64,000 nt of DNA from Buddleja alternifolia. Lineage: Eukaryota > Streptophyta > Magnoliopsida > Lamiales > Scrophulariaceae. The translations under genes were made by a program, and so were the position numbers. Numbering within the stretch: the stretch's first letter is position 1; every line of letters starts with the position of its first letter. The stretch is from the NCBI GenBank assembly GCA_019426215.1, contig CM033396.1:26799101-26863100 (forward strand), in the 5' to 3' direction. This document shows positions 20,468 to 32,135 of the stretch, one piece after another. The notes beneath the pieces are model-generated. The model saw only the letters and a list, made by a program, of their open reading frames with translations. It was not told the DNA's origin and made no database searches.

Positions 20468-21216
20468 CAAAAAAAATGTTTTCTTGAAAATTCTGGCTTT
20501 CCTGTGAATTTAAGGAATGAGACTTCAATGCAACAGCAATTTGGCTTGGAAATCAATCTTATATTTGGCTTGTTGTTGAAGTCCTATTTATAGACATTCT
20601 TGGAGAAAGTGTCCGTTTGACACATGCACGAGTGCATGTCTCTCACTTCTGCGAGTGAACAACTTTTGTTTGTTTTCCTGAAAATCTGCTGCACAAAGTT
20701 GGTGCTGCAGTCTATGAAATGTTGACAATCCAATAGGGTGTCTTCTCCATACGTCTGAAAGTGCTTATCACATTTAATGCTCTTATCAGCATTTAATGCA
20801 TTTGAATTAAATGCCCGTTGGCACTTAATGCATTGAGAATATTTGCATTAAACTCCTTCTGGACTTAGAAATAAATTTAGGTGAAATCAGTTATTGATGG
20901 ACGCTTGTTCATCCTTGAATTACTTCTATCCTATAAGGTGACGCTTGATGTAGCTGGTCATTCTAGACGCTTGGAATCTTCATCTTTATTTAGACTTCAG
21001 GCGCTTGAGTCTTCAAACTTTTACTTCTGATAAACTCACTCAGAACATATCAGACGCTCAGCCTAAGACAACTTAACCTAACAATCTAGAATAAAAATAA
21101 AACAAAGCCTATTACAAATCTAACGCTTCAAAGCTAAAATCAAACTTACATATTTTGGGGTCTAACAAAAAGTCCTAATTGTGATCATCAAAACATCTAA
21201 CATGAAATTCCTAACA
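20468..21216 (-). repeat. 5' LTR of Sirevirus copy 1, distal part
   Basis: Continuation of the LTR interrupted at 6661. It ends CCTAACA on plus (TGTTAGG on minus), the outer end of copy 1. The following GATAT (21217-21221) should be its target duplication; the partner lies outside the window. It carries the U3 palindrome (20643-20658) and the ATTTAATGC array. Confidence 0.9.
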
Positions 21217-21747
21217 GATATCATCCGTTGGGCCGAGCTGATAAGCCCAAAAAATATTATATATTTCTTTACTTTATAATAATATTTCAGCACTTGTATT
21301 CATATTTTGGCCTCATCCAATTACAAGAGTGGAGCTCAAGTCGGAGCCCTAAAAGAAAGGATATCAATTAAGAAAACAATATCCAATCAAGTACCCAATC
21401 AAATATCAATCAATGAGGATTGGTCGAACACTTACCAAAGTAGGAAGATTCGGTATGCTAAACATGGAGCTGATCAGACATGCTTTTAGGACGATTTCAG
21501 GACACCCAAAGCTTCCAGAAATAGCCCTGGTTACCATAATACATAGAGCAGGAAGAAAATCAGCAGGATCCAACTTACCATACTTGTATAGAAGCCATCT
21601 AACTTGTATAAATATTCAACATTGCTGATCAATAAAACAACTTTACACTTTTATGAATTTTACTCTTATTTTTTTATCTTATAGCTTTATACTCAATTTC
21701 TCGCAAATAATCATATAAATTTATTGGAGTAAATCCCACGTGTATCA
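21217..21747 (+). repeat. Tat-type Ty3/gypsy 5' LTR, truncated upstream part
   Basis: Sequence between the outer end of copy 1 and a gypsy primer site. It contains a TATA box TATAAATA at 21607-21614 and ends ...GTATCA at 21747. The upstream part of the LTR is cut off by insertion of copy 1 and is not in the window. Confidence 0.65.
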
Positions 21748-21749
21748 AT

Positions 21750-21767
21750 TGGTACCGTCTGTGAGAA
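21750..21767 (+). other. Primer binding site of the Tat-type element
   Basis: TGGTACCGTCTGTGAGAA, a decayed form of the TGGCGCCGTCTGTGGGAA type seen in many plant Tat-lineage elements. It directly follows the LTR end and precedes gag. Confidence 0.6.
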
Positions 21768-21835
21768 ATTGAACTTCAAGGCGTGAGGTAACATTTTCGT
21801 ATTTTTTCACAAATTTCTTTCCTTTCACAAGCTTG

Positions 21836-23310
21836 ATGACAGGTCACGATATTGAGGAAATGGACGATACTATGGAGGTTATGGGAAATAAGGAGACATT
21901 ACTCCCGGCGAATAGAGGTAACAATGCTCCTAAAACCCCAACCATCTTGGCTAGACTTTCGATTGACGAGTTACAAGAGACCCCCATAGCACATGGGGGA
22001 GGAGTTTTGATTAGCAGAAATGGAATTTCTCCATCACCTGGAATGCAAGCTGTAGGGATGGAAAACTCCCTGCAAATTGCACCATCTTATCACCTAACTA
22101 AGGAACAATTGCAACAACTGATTGGCATAGCTGTCCAGGCAACGAAGAGAAGCCTGGATCTGCATGGTCCCTGTAAGATGGAAGGAAGTCCGGTACAACA
22201 AGTACCCGAAAATGCTCATACACATATCGATATGGAGTTCACTCCTGAAAATGGTTTTGGAAAAAGAGCAAGGAGGATGGAATTTATTGAACAGGTGAAC
22301 ATACGTGGAGAGGGAGAACCCCCCTGGAAATATCCTGCCCAGGAAGATCGCCAGATGGGGCGCACTGAATTACATGAGGAAGGAATCCAGGAAGGTAGGA
22401 TCCCACACAACATGGCATATCGGTAAAAATTCTAGGGAGAAATGCTACCCCCTAGGCAAGAGGAAAAATATAACACAAAAAATTGGGGGCCATCGCCCAG
22501 GACAGGAAGGAAAAAAGGACCTCGATGAGGAGATTAATAGCTACGAATCAATTCGTTCCTTAGGAGAAAATCGAGGGGGACGCGCGAAAACAAAGGAAAT
22601 AACAGACCAATGGGATCTTATAGCAAAAAAGATGGAGAAAATGGAGAAAAAAATAGCTGGAGGAAAAATACGTGCGGATCGAGGGATCCCACTTACTAAT
22701 CCCATAATGCAAGAGAAATTGCCATGACTATGATGAACTACGATGGCACATCTGACCTTGAGGATCACTTGTACACTTTTAGGAATTACGATTTGTTACA
22801 CAAATAGTCGGACGCCATTAAATGTCGAGTGTTCTGAACAACGTTGACTAAGTCAGCACAGTTATGGTTCAATCAGTTACCTGAAGGATCTATTGGACCC
22901 TTCTTGGACTTCAGTACAAAATTTCTCCACCAATTTGCTAGCAGCAAAAGGCATGAGCAAACCCCACCGAACCTCTTTAACAAAAAGTAGAAAGGTGATG
23001 ACACTTTACGATCTTATGTGAAAAGATTTAATGCTGCTACTCTGGAGGTACCCTCGGCTATGACCGATCTAAAAACCAGTGCATTCACATAAAGCTTGCG
23101 TGAGGGAGATTTGTTCAAATCGCTAACTAAAAAACCTGCTGGAAATTTCGACGAATTGCTTAGCTGGGCGGAAAAGTATGTTAACATGGAAGACGCTCAA
23201 TTAACTAGGAGAGCGGAAATAAAAAATGAGCAAAAAAGAGGGAGAAAATTAGGGAATTTCAAAGCATGGTGGATTAAGAAGATGTCACTCTCAAGGACCC
23301 GTGACTAAAG
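21836..23310 (+). pseudogene. gag: Tat-type gag pseudogene
   Basis: Starts with MTGHDIEEMDD at 21836 and is open for about 197 codons, then shifts frame and picks up stops. The part from about 22730 to 23310 reads as the conserved gypsy gag core: YDGTSDLEDHL, then AQLWFNQLPEGSI, SFxxF-type residues, and a C-terminal basic region (RRAEIKNEQKRG). Several stops lie inside (after NYDLLHK, before KGDDTLRSY and others). Assignment rests on this core plus its place between PBS and protease. Confidence 0.75.
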
Positions 23311-23948
23311 GGCGAGAATCATTTAGAGCTCCTTTTCCAGTACCAAGAAGCTTAACGCAATAATTGATGAGGGTTGAGAACAAAGTCATAGTACGATGGC
23401 TAGCTAGCTCAAGAATTAACTCTCAAAATGCTCCAAATAGACCCTATTGTTGATCTCATCGAGAACCTAGTCACCATACATATGACTGTAGAGCATTAGA
23501 TTTAGAGCTGGAGAGTTTAAATAAAGCGGAAAACTTGAAAGAGCACTTGATAAACAGTAATACAGTGGAAAATGAGAACAATAATGGATCTTCATTTAAG
23601 AGGAAGAGGAATATCTTGGTATCCAGGTCGAGGTAGAGGAAGGGCTTTAGGAAGATTATTATGAATAGCGGGGCCAGGAAATCAGGGACATTTCCCCCAA
23701 CCCATAAGGCCAGCCCACCTGGAGAAGGAAATTGTGCAAAAGCTCCCACTAGTATGGATGGTAATAAACCCTTAGCAACAATTCATATGATATCTGGAGG
23801 CCCAGAATCAGGAAGAGCTTTACGACGAAATGTACGGGCAGAGAACGTTCCTGTTTTCCTCCTGTATGTCAGTTAGGATCGTCCTCAGGAAGAGATTTGC
23901 TTCGAAGTAGAGGACACCTCAACTATCCAGAAACCTTATAACGATGCC
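23311..23948 (+). pseudogene. Tat-type gag C-terminal / protease linker, decayed
   Basis: Between recognisable gag and protease. Short readable pieces occur (RKSGTFPPTHKASPPGEGN; ATIHMISGGPESGRAL, the last typical of the linker before plant gypsy proteases), separated by stops and frame changes. No intact domain. Confidence 0.55.
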
Positions 23949-24380
23949 ATGGTTATCACCACCACGATAGCTAATCATAGCATGCATAGGGTGTTCATCG
24001 ACAGCGAAAGTTCTGTAGATATCGTTTTTTACCAAGGATTTCAGCAGATGACTTTGAAGGATGCCAAATTGGAGGCCGTAAACACCCCACTATATGGTTT
24101 TACAGGAGAATCGATTTTACCCATAGGGAAAATCACATTGCCTATATCACTAGGTCAGGCACCTAATCGGGTAACTAAGCCGGTGAAATTTTTGGTGGTA
24201 GACACTTCCTCAGTCTATAATGTCATTCTAGGAAGACATGCTCTAATACTATTTGGAGCTGTGATATCTTTCCCCCACATGAAGATCAAATTTTCTACAC
24301 CCCAGGGAGTAGGAGAAGTTGCAAGAGATCAATATGCAGCACAAAAATGCTATTTGACATCACTGGAAAAAAAAAGATAG
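23949..24380 (+). pseudogene. Tat-type aspartic protease fragment
   Basis: 143 readable codons with the retropepsin layout: MVITTTIANHSMHRVFIDSESSVDIV, later YNVILGRHAL. The active-site triad normally reads D-T/S-G; here it is D-S-E, which should abolish catalysis. It is part of the pol of the decayed Tat-type element and is followed by frame breaks before the RT. Confidence 0.8.
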
Positions 24381-25654
24381 AACAATGGAGGATAAAAGGT
24401 GCAAACTGGAAAAAGGAGAAGGGGAGGCAGAAAAAAGGATATCCGCACATGTGGAACCATAGGGGAACTCATGAGTGTAGAAATTTTATCTGGAGATGCC
24501 TAAAAAATAGTAAGGGTTGGATTTCACCTGGAAGAGGACCTGAAAGAAAGGCTCATAAAATTATTGCGAAATTATGCCGAGGTTTTTTTCTGGTTAGCAA
24601 ACGACTTAACAGGAATTGACCCCACTATAATCGAGCACCACCTCAATGTTTACCCAGATGCACATCCTGTTATTAAAAAAAATGACATTTCGGACCGAAA
24701 AAAGATGCAGTCATCAAGGGGAAATTAGATAAATTAATAAAAGCGGACACATCGAGGAGATACAATTTCCGGAATGGGTCTCCAACGTAGTGTTGGTACC
24801 CAAAGGTGGACCCAAGTGGAGGATGTGTATCTATTTTCGGGATCTCAACCTACCCTGCCTAAAGGACCATTATCCCCTGCCCAGGACTGACTAGCTAGTT
24901 AACTCAACAACAGAATTTGAGCTACTCAGCGCAATGGATGCTCAGAGCGAAAATCACCAGATTCTCCTGGACACGGAGGATAGGAAGAAAGTTGGCTTCA
25001 TCACTTCATTTAGCACCTATTTCTATATAGTCATGTCATTTGGATTGAAAAATGCAGGAGCAACATACCAGAGACTAGTGGATATGATGTTTAGTGACCC
25101 AACTGAAAAAAATAGAAGTGTATGTGGACGATATGGTCATGAAAAGCAAGGTACCTAATACCCATGTGGAGGACTTGCAAAAAACATTCGAAACATGGAA
25201 AAAATATAGAATGAAGCTAAATACAACTAAGTGCACAATTGGAATCATAGGCGGGAGATTCCATAGATACATGGTTACGGAGTGGGGAATAGAAATTAAT
25301 CCAGAAAAACTCAAAGCTATTCAAGACATAGTTGAGACTCGGGGATGTCAACGAAGTATAAAGGCTAACATGACAGGTCATAGCACTCAGCCCCTTCATC
25401 TCCAGGCCGGCAAAGAGGAGTCTGCCATTCTTTAAAGTGCAAAGGAAAGCTGAAGGATTCAGATGGACAGAAGAGTGCCAACAAGCTTTCAGGGAGTTAA
25501 AGGAGTACCTGAACCAGTTACCTTTGTTAACCAAGCCGATAAAGGGAGAACTATTAATATTGTACTTATCAGTTTCTAAAAAGGCCATCAGCTTGGTATT
25601 AGTTTGGGAGAAAGGCAAGACAGAGATGCCCGTCTACTATATCAGCAAGGTGCT
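24381..25654 (+). pseudogene. pol: Tat-type reverse transcriptase and start of RNase H, broken
   Basis: Degenerate gypsy RT: fragments HHLNVYPDAHPVIK, FGLKNAGATYQRLVD, the catalytic box VYVDDMVMKS near 25107, LNTTKCTIGI and GIEINPEKLKAIQ, followed by the first RNase H (FRWTEECQQAFRELKEYL, PVYYISKVL). Many stops and frameshifts. It is cut at 25654 by Sirevirus copy 3 and continues, after a gap in the RNase H, at 59489. Confidence 0.85.
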
Positions 25655-26969
25655 TGGTGGTCCCAAGTGGCATACGAAAGGGTCTAGAAGGGGGGGGGGA
25701 TTGAATAGACCCTGAAGTCCTTTTTCGACTTCAAAAATTTCGTATCACTTTTAAAGATTCGAACGCTTAGAGGCTGAGCGCTTGGGTCAGGCGCTTCAGT
25801 AGAGATAACTTAGACTTAGTGATTTTAGCAATTTACCAAAGTAGGGTAATGCCTAGATCGCTTAATCATTTAGCGTTCACTTGGTTAATTAATCGCTTTG
25901 CCATTAGCTTGTCTTTTTCAAAATCTTCTACAAGATAGTAAAGGATGAAAAAGATCTCGGGCTCCTTGATCACACGAATTTCAGCACCAATGAAGATCGT
26001 CTTCTACAAGCTTTTCTCACTCAGAAATACTGCCTGTAAAGGGTTTTCAACTTCTTTCTCAGTCAGATGAAAGGTGGAAGGTTTATCACAAGGTTTTGTT
26101 TGTTTTTGGGAAGAACAAACAACTTGGAATATCTCAATAAGAATTTAGGTTTCTTCTTTGGAAGAGGTTTGAGATATTTGTGACTATCTGGAATGTAGAT
26201 AAAAAGCTTGAAGGATTTTTAGCTATGGAGTTTCTAAGCTTTCTGTTATGCAGGTACGTAAATCTCTTGTAATATTATGTACCACCACTTTTAGGGTTTG
26301 CTGACGGTAACGTATTTATAGGCAATTCTTGGGATCTGTCCGTTCGACACATGTGAGAGCATGCCTTTCACGCAGTGCGTGATTTTACCTAAAACCTGAC
26401 ATTCCTGAAAATCTACTGGCACCGATTGGATGGGAACAGCTATACACTCTGAAGTTCTGACAGTCTAGTAAAAAAGGTGGCTTGTCCACAAGTCATAGTG
26501 GCTTATCACATTTAATGCTCTTATTAGGCATTTAATGCATTTGAATTTATTTCCCGTTGGAAATAAATGTCTGTTGAATGATTGCATTTAAGTCCTTCAT
26601 GACTGAGGATTTAATTCAGGTGAATTTGACATCGGATCGCTAGAATGATTTGAGCGCTTGATTCAAAAATCCTGAAATAGTCTTTTAGCGTTTGACGGGC
26701 GCTAAGAACAAATCTTTATCTTCAACTGACTTCAGACGCTGATCTTCAACTTCTTCTCTAATAGACTCACCTAGAATTCTATTAGTGATTCGGTATCTAA
26801 TACTTAGTCTAAAATCTATAAAGATAAAAATTACAAGCCTAATAAAAATTACATACTTTCAAACGCTTATACAAAGATCTATCAAAAAGGAAACTTGCAT
26901 TGTATTTGGGGTCTAACATAAAATCCTATCTTGTCATCATCAAAACATCTAACATGAAATTTCCTAACA
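25655..26969 (-). repeat. 3' LTR of Sirevirus copy 3
   Basis: 1315 bp, ending TTCCTAACA on plus. It matches 58176-59488 but lacks about 22 bp and about 150 bp present there (around 25868 and 25920). U3 palindrome TCACGCA-G-TGCGTGA at 26368-26382. The divergence from the other LTR is clearly larger than in copy 2. Confidence 0.9.
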
Positions 26970-27377
26970 ATTTCCCCCTTTTTGATGATGTCAAGACTTT
27001 TAACTCTTATAACTCTTTTATAATTTAAGAGTTACTTAAAAGAAAAGCCCAAATAAATATAAGTTAGCGTTTAAAAGTTAGCTAATGTTAGATTTGCCTC
27101 AACAAGTTGTTTCAGCGATAAATCATTCGTATATTGAAAGAATAAGCATACATGATTTATACTGAAAGTAATATAATGAAAGCGACAACAGAAATATAAA
27201 TATAAAAAAAATATTCATTCACTTTTTCTGTCGCTTTGCTTTTTCTTCGCCTTGGAGAACTTCTAGCGCTAAGTCCAATAGGAGACGATCAATGTCGATC
27301 ATTGTCGTATGTTGAACTTCATCGTAATCATGCCTATGAAGTCTAGCACTTTCATTAAGTTCTAACAACCTTTCTGT
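26970..27377 (-). other. Polypurine tract and 3' spacer of Sirevirus copy 3
   Basis: Minus-strand CAAAAAGGGGGAAAT at 26970-26983 next to the LTR is the polypurine tract. The remainder is AT-rich non-coding DNA matching 18691-18923 in position. No gene seen. Confidence 0.8.
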
Positions 27378-30012
27378 TCATTCTCTTGGCGAAATTCCAA
27401 GCTCACGAATTAAATCATGATAGATATCTTTTCTTGGATCTTTTGATGGTTTCCAATTGATTGGTCGTCTAAGCGGACCGGCAAAAGGTTGAAATCCCAT
27501 ACTTTCCAAGAAATCGATGTCCAAGTCCGGAAGCAAGTACTTTCCTAGATTATATCTTGGCTTCCTCTTTTTAGTTAGCATCTTCTTTATGCTCACTAGT
27601 TCATCAAACATTGATCGCCAATGTTTATTATCTGTCTTTGATACTGCTTTGGACGCGTGATGCTTTTCTTTTTCCTTTTCCCCCTTCTTGGCATCATCAA
27701 GAGAGGTTTTCAACTCAGCGACTTCTCTTCGCAAGAGTCGAACTTCGTCAACTAGGAGAGCGACTTGGTGAGCGATGCTCTGAGCAGCGGCATCGGTCGA
27801 AGTATGTCTTTCAGCATCAGCCAAAGCGCTCTGAGCTAAGTGACGGTTGAATTCTGATGAGAGTTCAGCGACAAGTGGTGATATGCTGTTCATGATTGTG
27901 ATAGTGCTTTTATTGGAAGCGTTTGCAATATCACGACTTCGCGTATCAGACATTATTCGGATTTGTCTAATAGCAGCCTCAAACATCTTGTAACAGTAAC
28001 CTTCAATGTTGGTGAGCGAGTTCCGTACTGCCTGTCTGAAATCTCTAGCGTCTGAATCACTCTCAGAAGCTGAATTGGAAGAAGGACGCTCAGGAGACTA
28101 AATGAGTCCGTAAGGGCTAGAAACTGCAGCCTTGCCTTTGGATTTATCTCTAATAAAGGGCTCTTCAGGCTTTTGAGCAATTTCAGCGTGTACTTCTTCA
28201 ATCGCTTGATCCATGGAAGGATCTGCAAGCGCTAATGGGATCTCAACTACTTGGGCGCTAGAAGGATCTGGCAAAGAAGCTTTGGGAATTTGAGCATCAT
28301 CCACAGTAGGAGAATCAACTATTTCAACTATTTGGACGAAAGGAGAAGACTCTTCAATAGCAATGACCTAGAGTGGGCCGAGTGCTTCCATCACATGCCC
28401 TGGACTTATCAGGCTGTTTTGCGAAATAAAGAAGATAGCGTCTTCTCGCTCTTCAGTGCTTAGAGCAAGCTGCACGCCTTCCGGCAAATGAATTCCTGAA
28501 GTATAAGATTGGAAAAAGTCCAAAAGAAAGGGCATTAGCGCTTGAGCTGCTTCTTGGTCCACTGGCCTGATCAGCGATATCATCTTGGCCATTTGAATAT
28601 TCTGTTGACAAAAGAGCACAGGGTGAAGATTGTATCCTCAGAAGTCGTTTAGCCCTGAATAGTGATTGAAAGTGATGTGCAACGCTTGTGCATTTTCTAT
28701 CACTGCTCTTCTATCTTTGTGGAGTTCAGCAAACTCAGCGTGTTCATTTGAAACGTCGACAAAAATTTGACTTTGTCTGGGAAGAAGCGGCTGTTTGTTG
28801 GAGGAGGCTTCTTCGTTCAAATCGGGAAAGATGCGCTGAACAAACGCTTGACGAGGATGCAAGATGTAGTGTCCAACTTGGCTGAATAAGGCTAGCTGTT
28901 GACGAATGTATGTCTCAATGGGTTGCCTGTAACACGGTAGAGTGCTAACATTTCTGGCAATATGTTGATGCTGTTGAAGCAAAAAGGTCGCAAATCCTCG
29001 GCGTCTGTATTCAATTCCAAATTCAAAGAGGAATGGATATCTGACAAGTTCTTCAAGAGTGTAGAAATGTAGAACAAACTCTTCAGCCAATCTGGCTGTA
29101 TCCATCATCCATTTTTTGCCAAGCTTGTCAGCTTTCTTTTGTTCTTTTCGAGCGGCAAGGTATTTCTCGAAGCGTGTAGTTTCTTCATCGTAATCCTCAG
29201 CCCATAATCTGGTAAGATATTCTCGGGCTTCATCTTCCATCCACGAATTAATAGGATTTGGACGCTGAGCAACTACTGGGCCTTTTCCTTTCCAAAGCTT
29301 GAGTGGATTAGGAGAGAGGGCATTCTGAGGAGAGTTAGCGACTTTAGGGAGAGCCGAATATCCTATTTTGTTTAGATCTTCCTCATCAGGATTTTTGTTC
29401 CAATAGCCTATGTGGGGATTCTTGAGGACAATCTTACTGGCTCGAAGAGGATAGAAAGACTCGTCTGCGCGACCGATGACGTTAAATTGTCGTCAAATTT
29501 TGTTCTGTTGAACGTTGGTCTTCGGATGTACTCTAAGCGAGATTGAAGTCACTCCAGGTTGTATAGTCCTAAATCGGCAAACTGCTCAAAGAATTCAAAC
29601 TTTTGAGAGTTGGAAAGATCAAGCCGATGGAGAGTGTTTTGAAAAGAGAATTTGAGCTCTGCAAGCGTCTGGGTGTCTCGTTCTCTAGCGGCATAATAGA
29701 GTTCAATATCAGGAGTATATCCGCGAGGAAAGAAATCGATGACACGACGAGGAGGTCCTGTTGGAGTAGGAACAAGAGCAATTGCTTCTATTAGGATGGG
29801 GGCCACTTCTATCGACCTCTCAAGATGCTCAGTCGCTTCACAGACTTGTGAAGTTTTAGCATCAGGAAGATCTTGAGCCACTTCCTTAGCGATATCCACA
29901 ACAGTTGCCATATCAACATCGACTTCAATGGGAACCTCTGAAGGTGGAGGTGCATTAGCGTCTGGTGTATTTTGAGGTGCATCTCAAGGTTCATCTTGAG
30001 GTGCATCTTGAG

Positions 30013-30092
30013 CTGATACATATAAGCGTTTGAGAAAAGCAAGCAAAATTTCTACTAAGTAGAAAATACAAAGAAAAGATTGAAACGCTTAC
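30013..30092 (-). other. Candidate intron C (80 nt) in the copy 3 third ORF
   Basis: On minus, exon end CCTCAGG, donor GTAAGCG, acceptor TATGTATCAG. Splicing joins CAG G to CT CAA (Gln-Ala-Gln) in phase 1. The unspliced frame would shift. Confidence 0.7.
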
Positions 30093-30278
30093 CCTGAGGA
30101 ATATCATCAACTGACATAGTCGCTTGATCTGTTTCTATATTAAGGACAAGTTCCTCAGGCTCCGGGACTTCTTCTTCTGATTCTAAATCGAGAAAAGAAG
30201 TTATAGGATCAACACGAATGGGAATATGCAAATCCTCAAGAGTGTTAAGAACAGTCTGAATATTTTCTTCACACTCGG

Positions 30279-30360
30279 CTGAAAGAAGATTTTATCCTAG
30301 CGTTAGGAAACAAAGCTAACGAGGAAAGGATAAATGACGTTGCGTAGCACAAGTACTTAC
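30279..30360 (-). other. Candidate intron B (82 nt)
   Basis: Minus strand: GTTCAGG, donor GTAAGTAC, acceptor TCTTCTTTCAG, then CCGAG. Phase 1. Contains a CTAAC branch-like sequence. 82 nt is not a multiple of three, so splicing is needed for the frame. Confidence 0.7.
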
Positions 30361-30459
30361 CCTGAACACGAGAAAAGAAGATTATAGGATCAACACGAAT
30401 GGGAATATGCAAATCCTCAAGAGTGTTAAGAACAGTTTGAATATTTTCTTCAGACTCGG

Positions 30460-30541
30460 CTGAAAGAAGATTTTATCCTAGCGTTAGGAAAAAAAGCTAA
30501 CGAGGAAAGGATAAATGACGTTGCGTAGCATAAGTACTTAC
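30460..30541 (-). other. Candidate intron A (82 nt)
   Basis: Tandem-duplicate partner of intron B: the same donor GTAAGTAC and acceptor TTCTTTCAG. Removal connects the basic-region exon (ERLSRVQ) to the AESEENIQ exon in phase 1. Confidence 0.7.
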
Positions 30542-31819
30542 CCTGAACACGAGAAAGCCTTTCAGATTGATCATAGGCTTTAGGTTCTGAGCTGATTTCG
30601 GGAACAGCGTCAGTAGGAGGTGGAACACTCGCTGGCTCTTCAAGCGCTGGCTCTGGTTGAGCGCTCGTCGATGCAGCTGGAGTGGAGAGAGGAGTACGCC
30701 TTCGGGCAAGCGGTACTTCTTCTACTAGTGCTTCCTCTTCTTCAGGAACTGAGAAGATAAACACTGGAGGAGGAGATGGAGATTTAGCAGAATGAGATAT
30801 TTGTTTCTTCTGGGGCTCTGGCTTCTGCTTCTTCTTTACGGGCTCAGGCTTTTGCCTTTTTACTGACTTGGCTGGTTCAGCGACTTTGAGAATGATTTTC
30901 CTTTTTGGTCGCTTAACCACCACTGCTTCTGCAGACGAAGACGATGATGAAGAGGAAGACGCTTGGTCTTCATCATCGCTGTGAACAACTCCTTCGGCTT
31001 GAAGTCGCTCACGTTCCTCTTTAGGAACCGCTGCACCACCATATCTTTTTGGATTGAGCAGCTCGCTAATTATCTTCTTGCCATAAAACTTGAGCGCTGG
31101 GATCTTCTTTCCAACGGAATTTGTAAAACCGCAAGTGCTTAGAATTTACTTAACACAATCCCATAAGGCTTGGGATTAACTGACTTGGCCATCGATGCTT
31201 TGAAGCGATTAAAAACATAGAGAGACCAATTAATTTTTAATTTTGTCAGAATGGCTACCATCATCTTGTACTTAATGTTTGTAACTTTATCGAATATTCC
31301 TTTTCGAAATTCAATCATTTTGGTGCAAATATCTGCGAGAATGACATATTTGCCCTTCATGTCGTTCTTCTTGAAGTTTGGCTCATAAGCAGCTTCGACT
31401 TCTTCTTTCTTGATCAACTCCCAGACTTTAGTCACATCACCGAGAGTAACATGTTCTACTTCACCACCATCATTGGGTAAGGTCAATAGGGAAGATATCA
31501 GTGAAGGAGTGAGAACAAAGGTCTCACGAGCAAAAGGGAAGACGCAGGAAATGGAGTTTCCGTCGTCAGAAATTTTAGCATTGTTGAACAAATAGAGAGA
31601 TTCTTCTTCAAAGTAGTTAAAAACAATAGTAATCATATCTCTCAAACCAGATTCTTGAACGAGTGGAAGAATCGTTCGTAGAAGAAAGTTCTGATTATCA
31701 AACAGGTAGTCCCAGTTAACAAGAAATCCGGCGTTAACCGTGACTGGTTTTTCAGCGCCGGAAGTTTTCTCGGTAGCAGACTTGGATGATTTGGAAGATT
31801 TTGAAGCTTTGGGTGCCAT

Positions 31820-32135
31820 TGTTGAAAGTTTGAAGCTTTTGAAGGAATGAGAGAAGTTTTTGCCTTGAGAGAGATGAAGATTTTACAGCAGAGAGAGAGT
31901 TTGGAAGTGATAAAATCTAACTGTAAAAGTCTTGAAGAATATATATAGAGGCAAAAATAACTCCTCAGTTGCTTAGATGACTGTCACGTGTGACTTTATT
32001 GAATTTTGAAAAATTGAAAAGTGTGAATCTGAGCCGATTATGCATAAGTACGGATGTCAAAAGGTGCGGTAAAATCGATTAACTGTTACAAAATAGAGAG
32101 ATTTTGGGATCCGCAGTTACCCATTTGATTGAAAG
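31820..32135 (-). promoter_or_regulatory. Leader and candidate promoter of the copy 3 third ORF
   Basis: On minus, CTATATATATTC (31938-31948) is a TATA-type box 120 bp before the ATG. It is followed by a CT-rich leader (31850-31900) and CAACA just before ATG. This parallels 13765-14559 in copy 2. The stretch upstream is split from the rest of the spacer by the solo LTR. Confidence 0.5.

Larger units (their letters stand above)
30191..30552 (-). repeat. 181-bp tandem duplication of an exon plus intron
   Basis: Two head-to-tail copies (about 30191-30371 and 30372-30552) differing at only a few bases. Each contains a short exon (coding EENIQTVLNTLEDLHIPIR) and an 82-nt intron. The duplication keeps the spliced reading frame. 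Confidence 0.85.
27378..31819 (-). pseudogene. Third ORF of Sirevirus copy 3, interrupted, with introns
   Basis: Homologue of 14560-18690, starting MAPKASKSSKSS at 31819. The N-terminal domain (to KPYGIVLS) is intact, then a one-base frameshift near 31140. A basic region follows (VKRPKRKIILK, VKRQKPEPVKKKQKPEPQKK; possible nuclear signals). Three GT-AG segments interrupt the frame and, when removed, all join in phase 1 (Gln-Ala). Later parts have stops near 29980, 29549, 28637, 28367 and 28098 but recognisable homology continues to PRKDIYHDLIRELGISPRE at the end. The gene is broken now, but the domain order and introns are well preserved. Confidence 0.8.

Noticed and set aside
22400..22730. 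Overlapping open frames around the Tat gag N-terminal region as separate genes
   Set aside because: They are frame-shifted readings of one decayed gag; codon-like homology moves from frame to frame.
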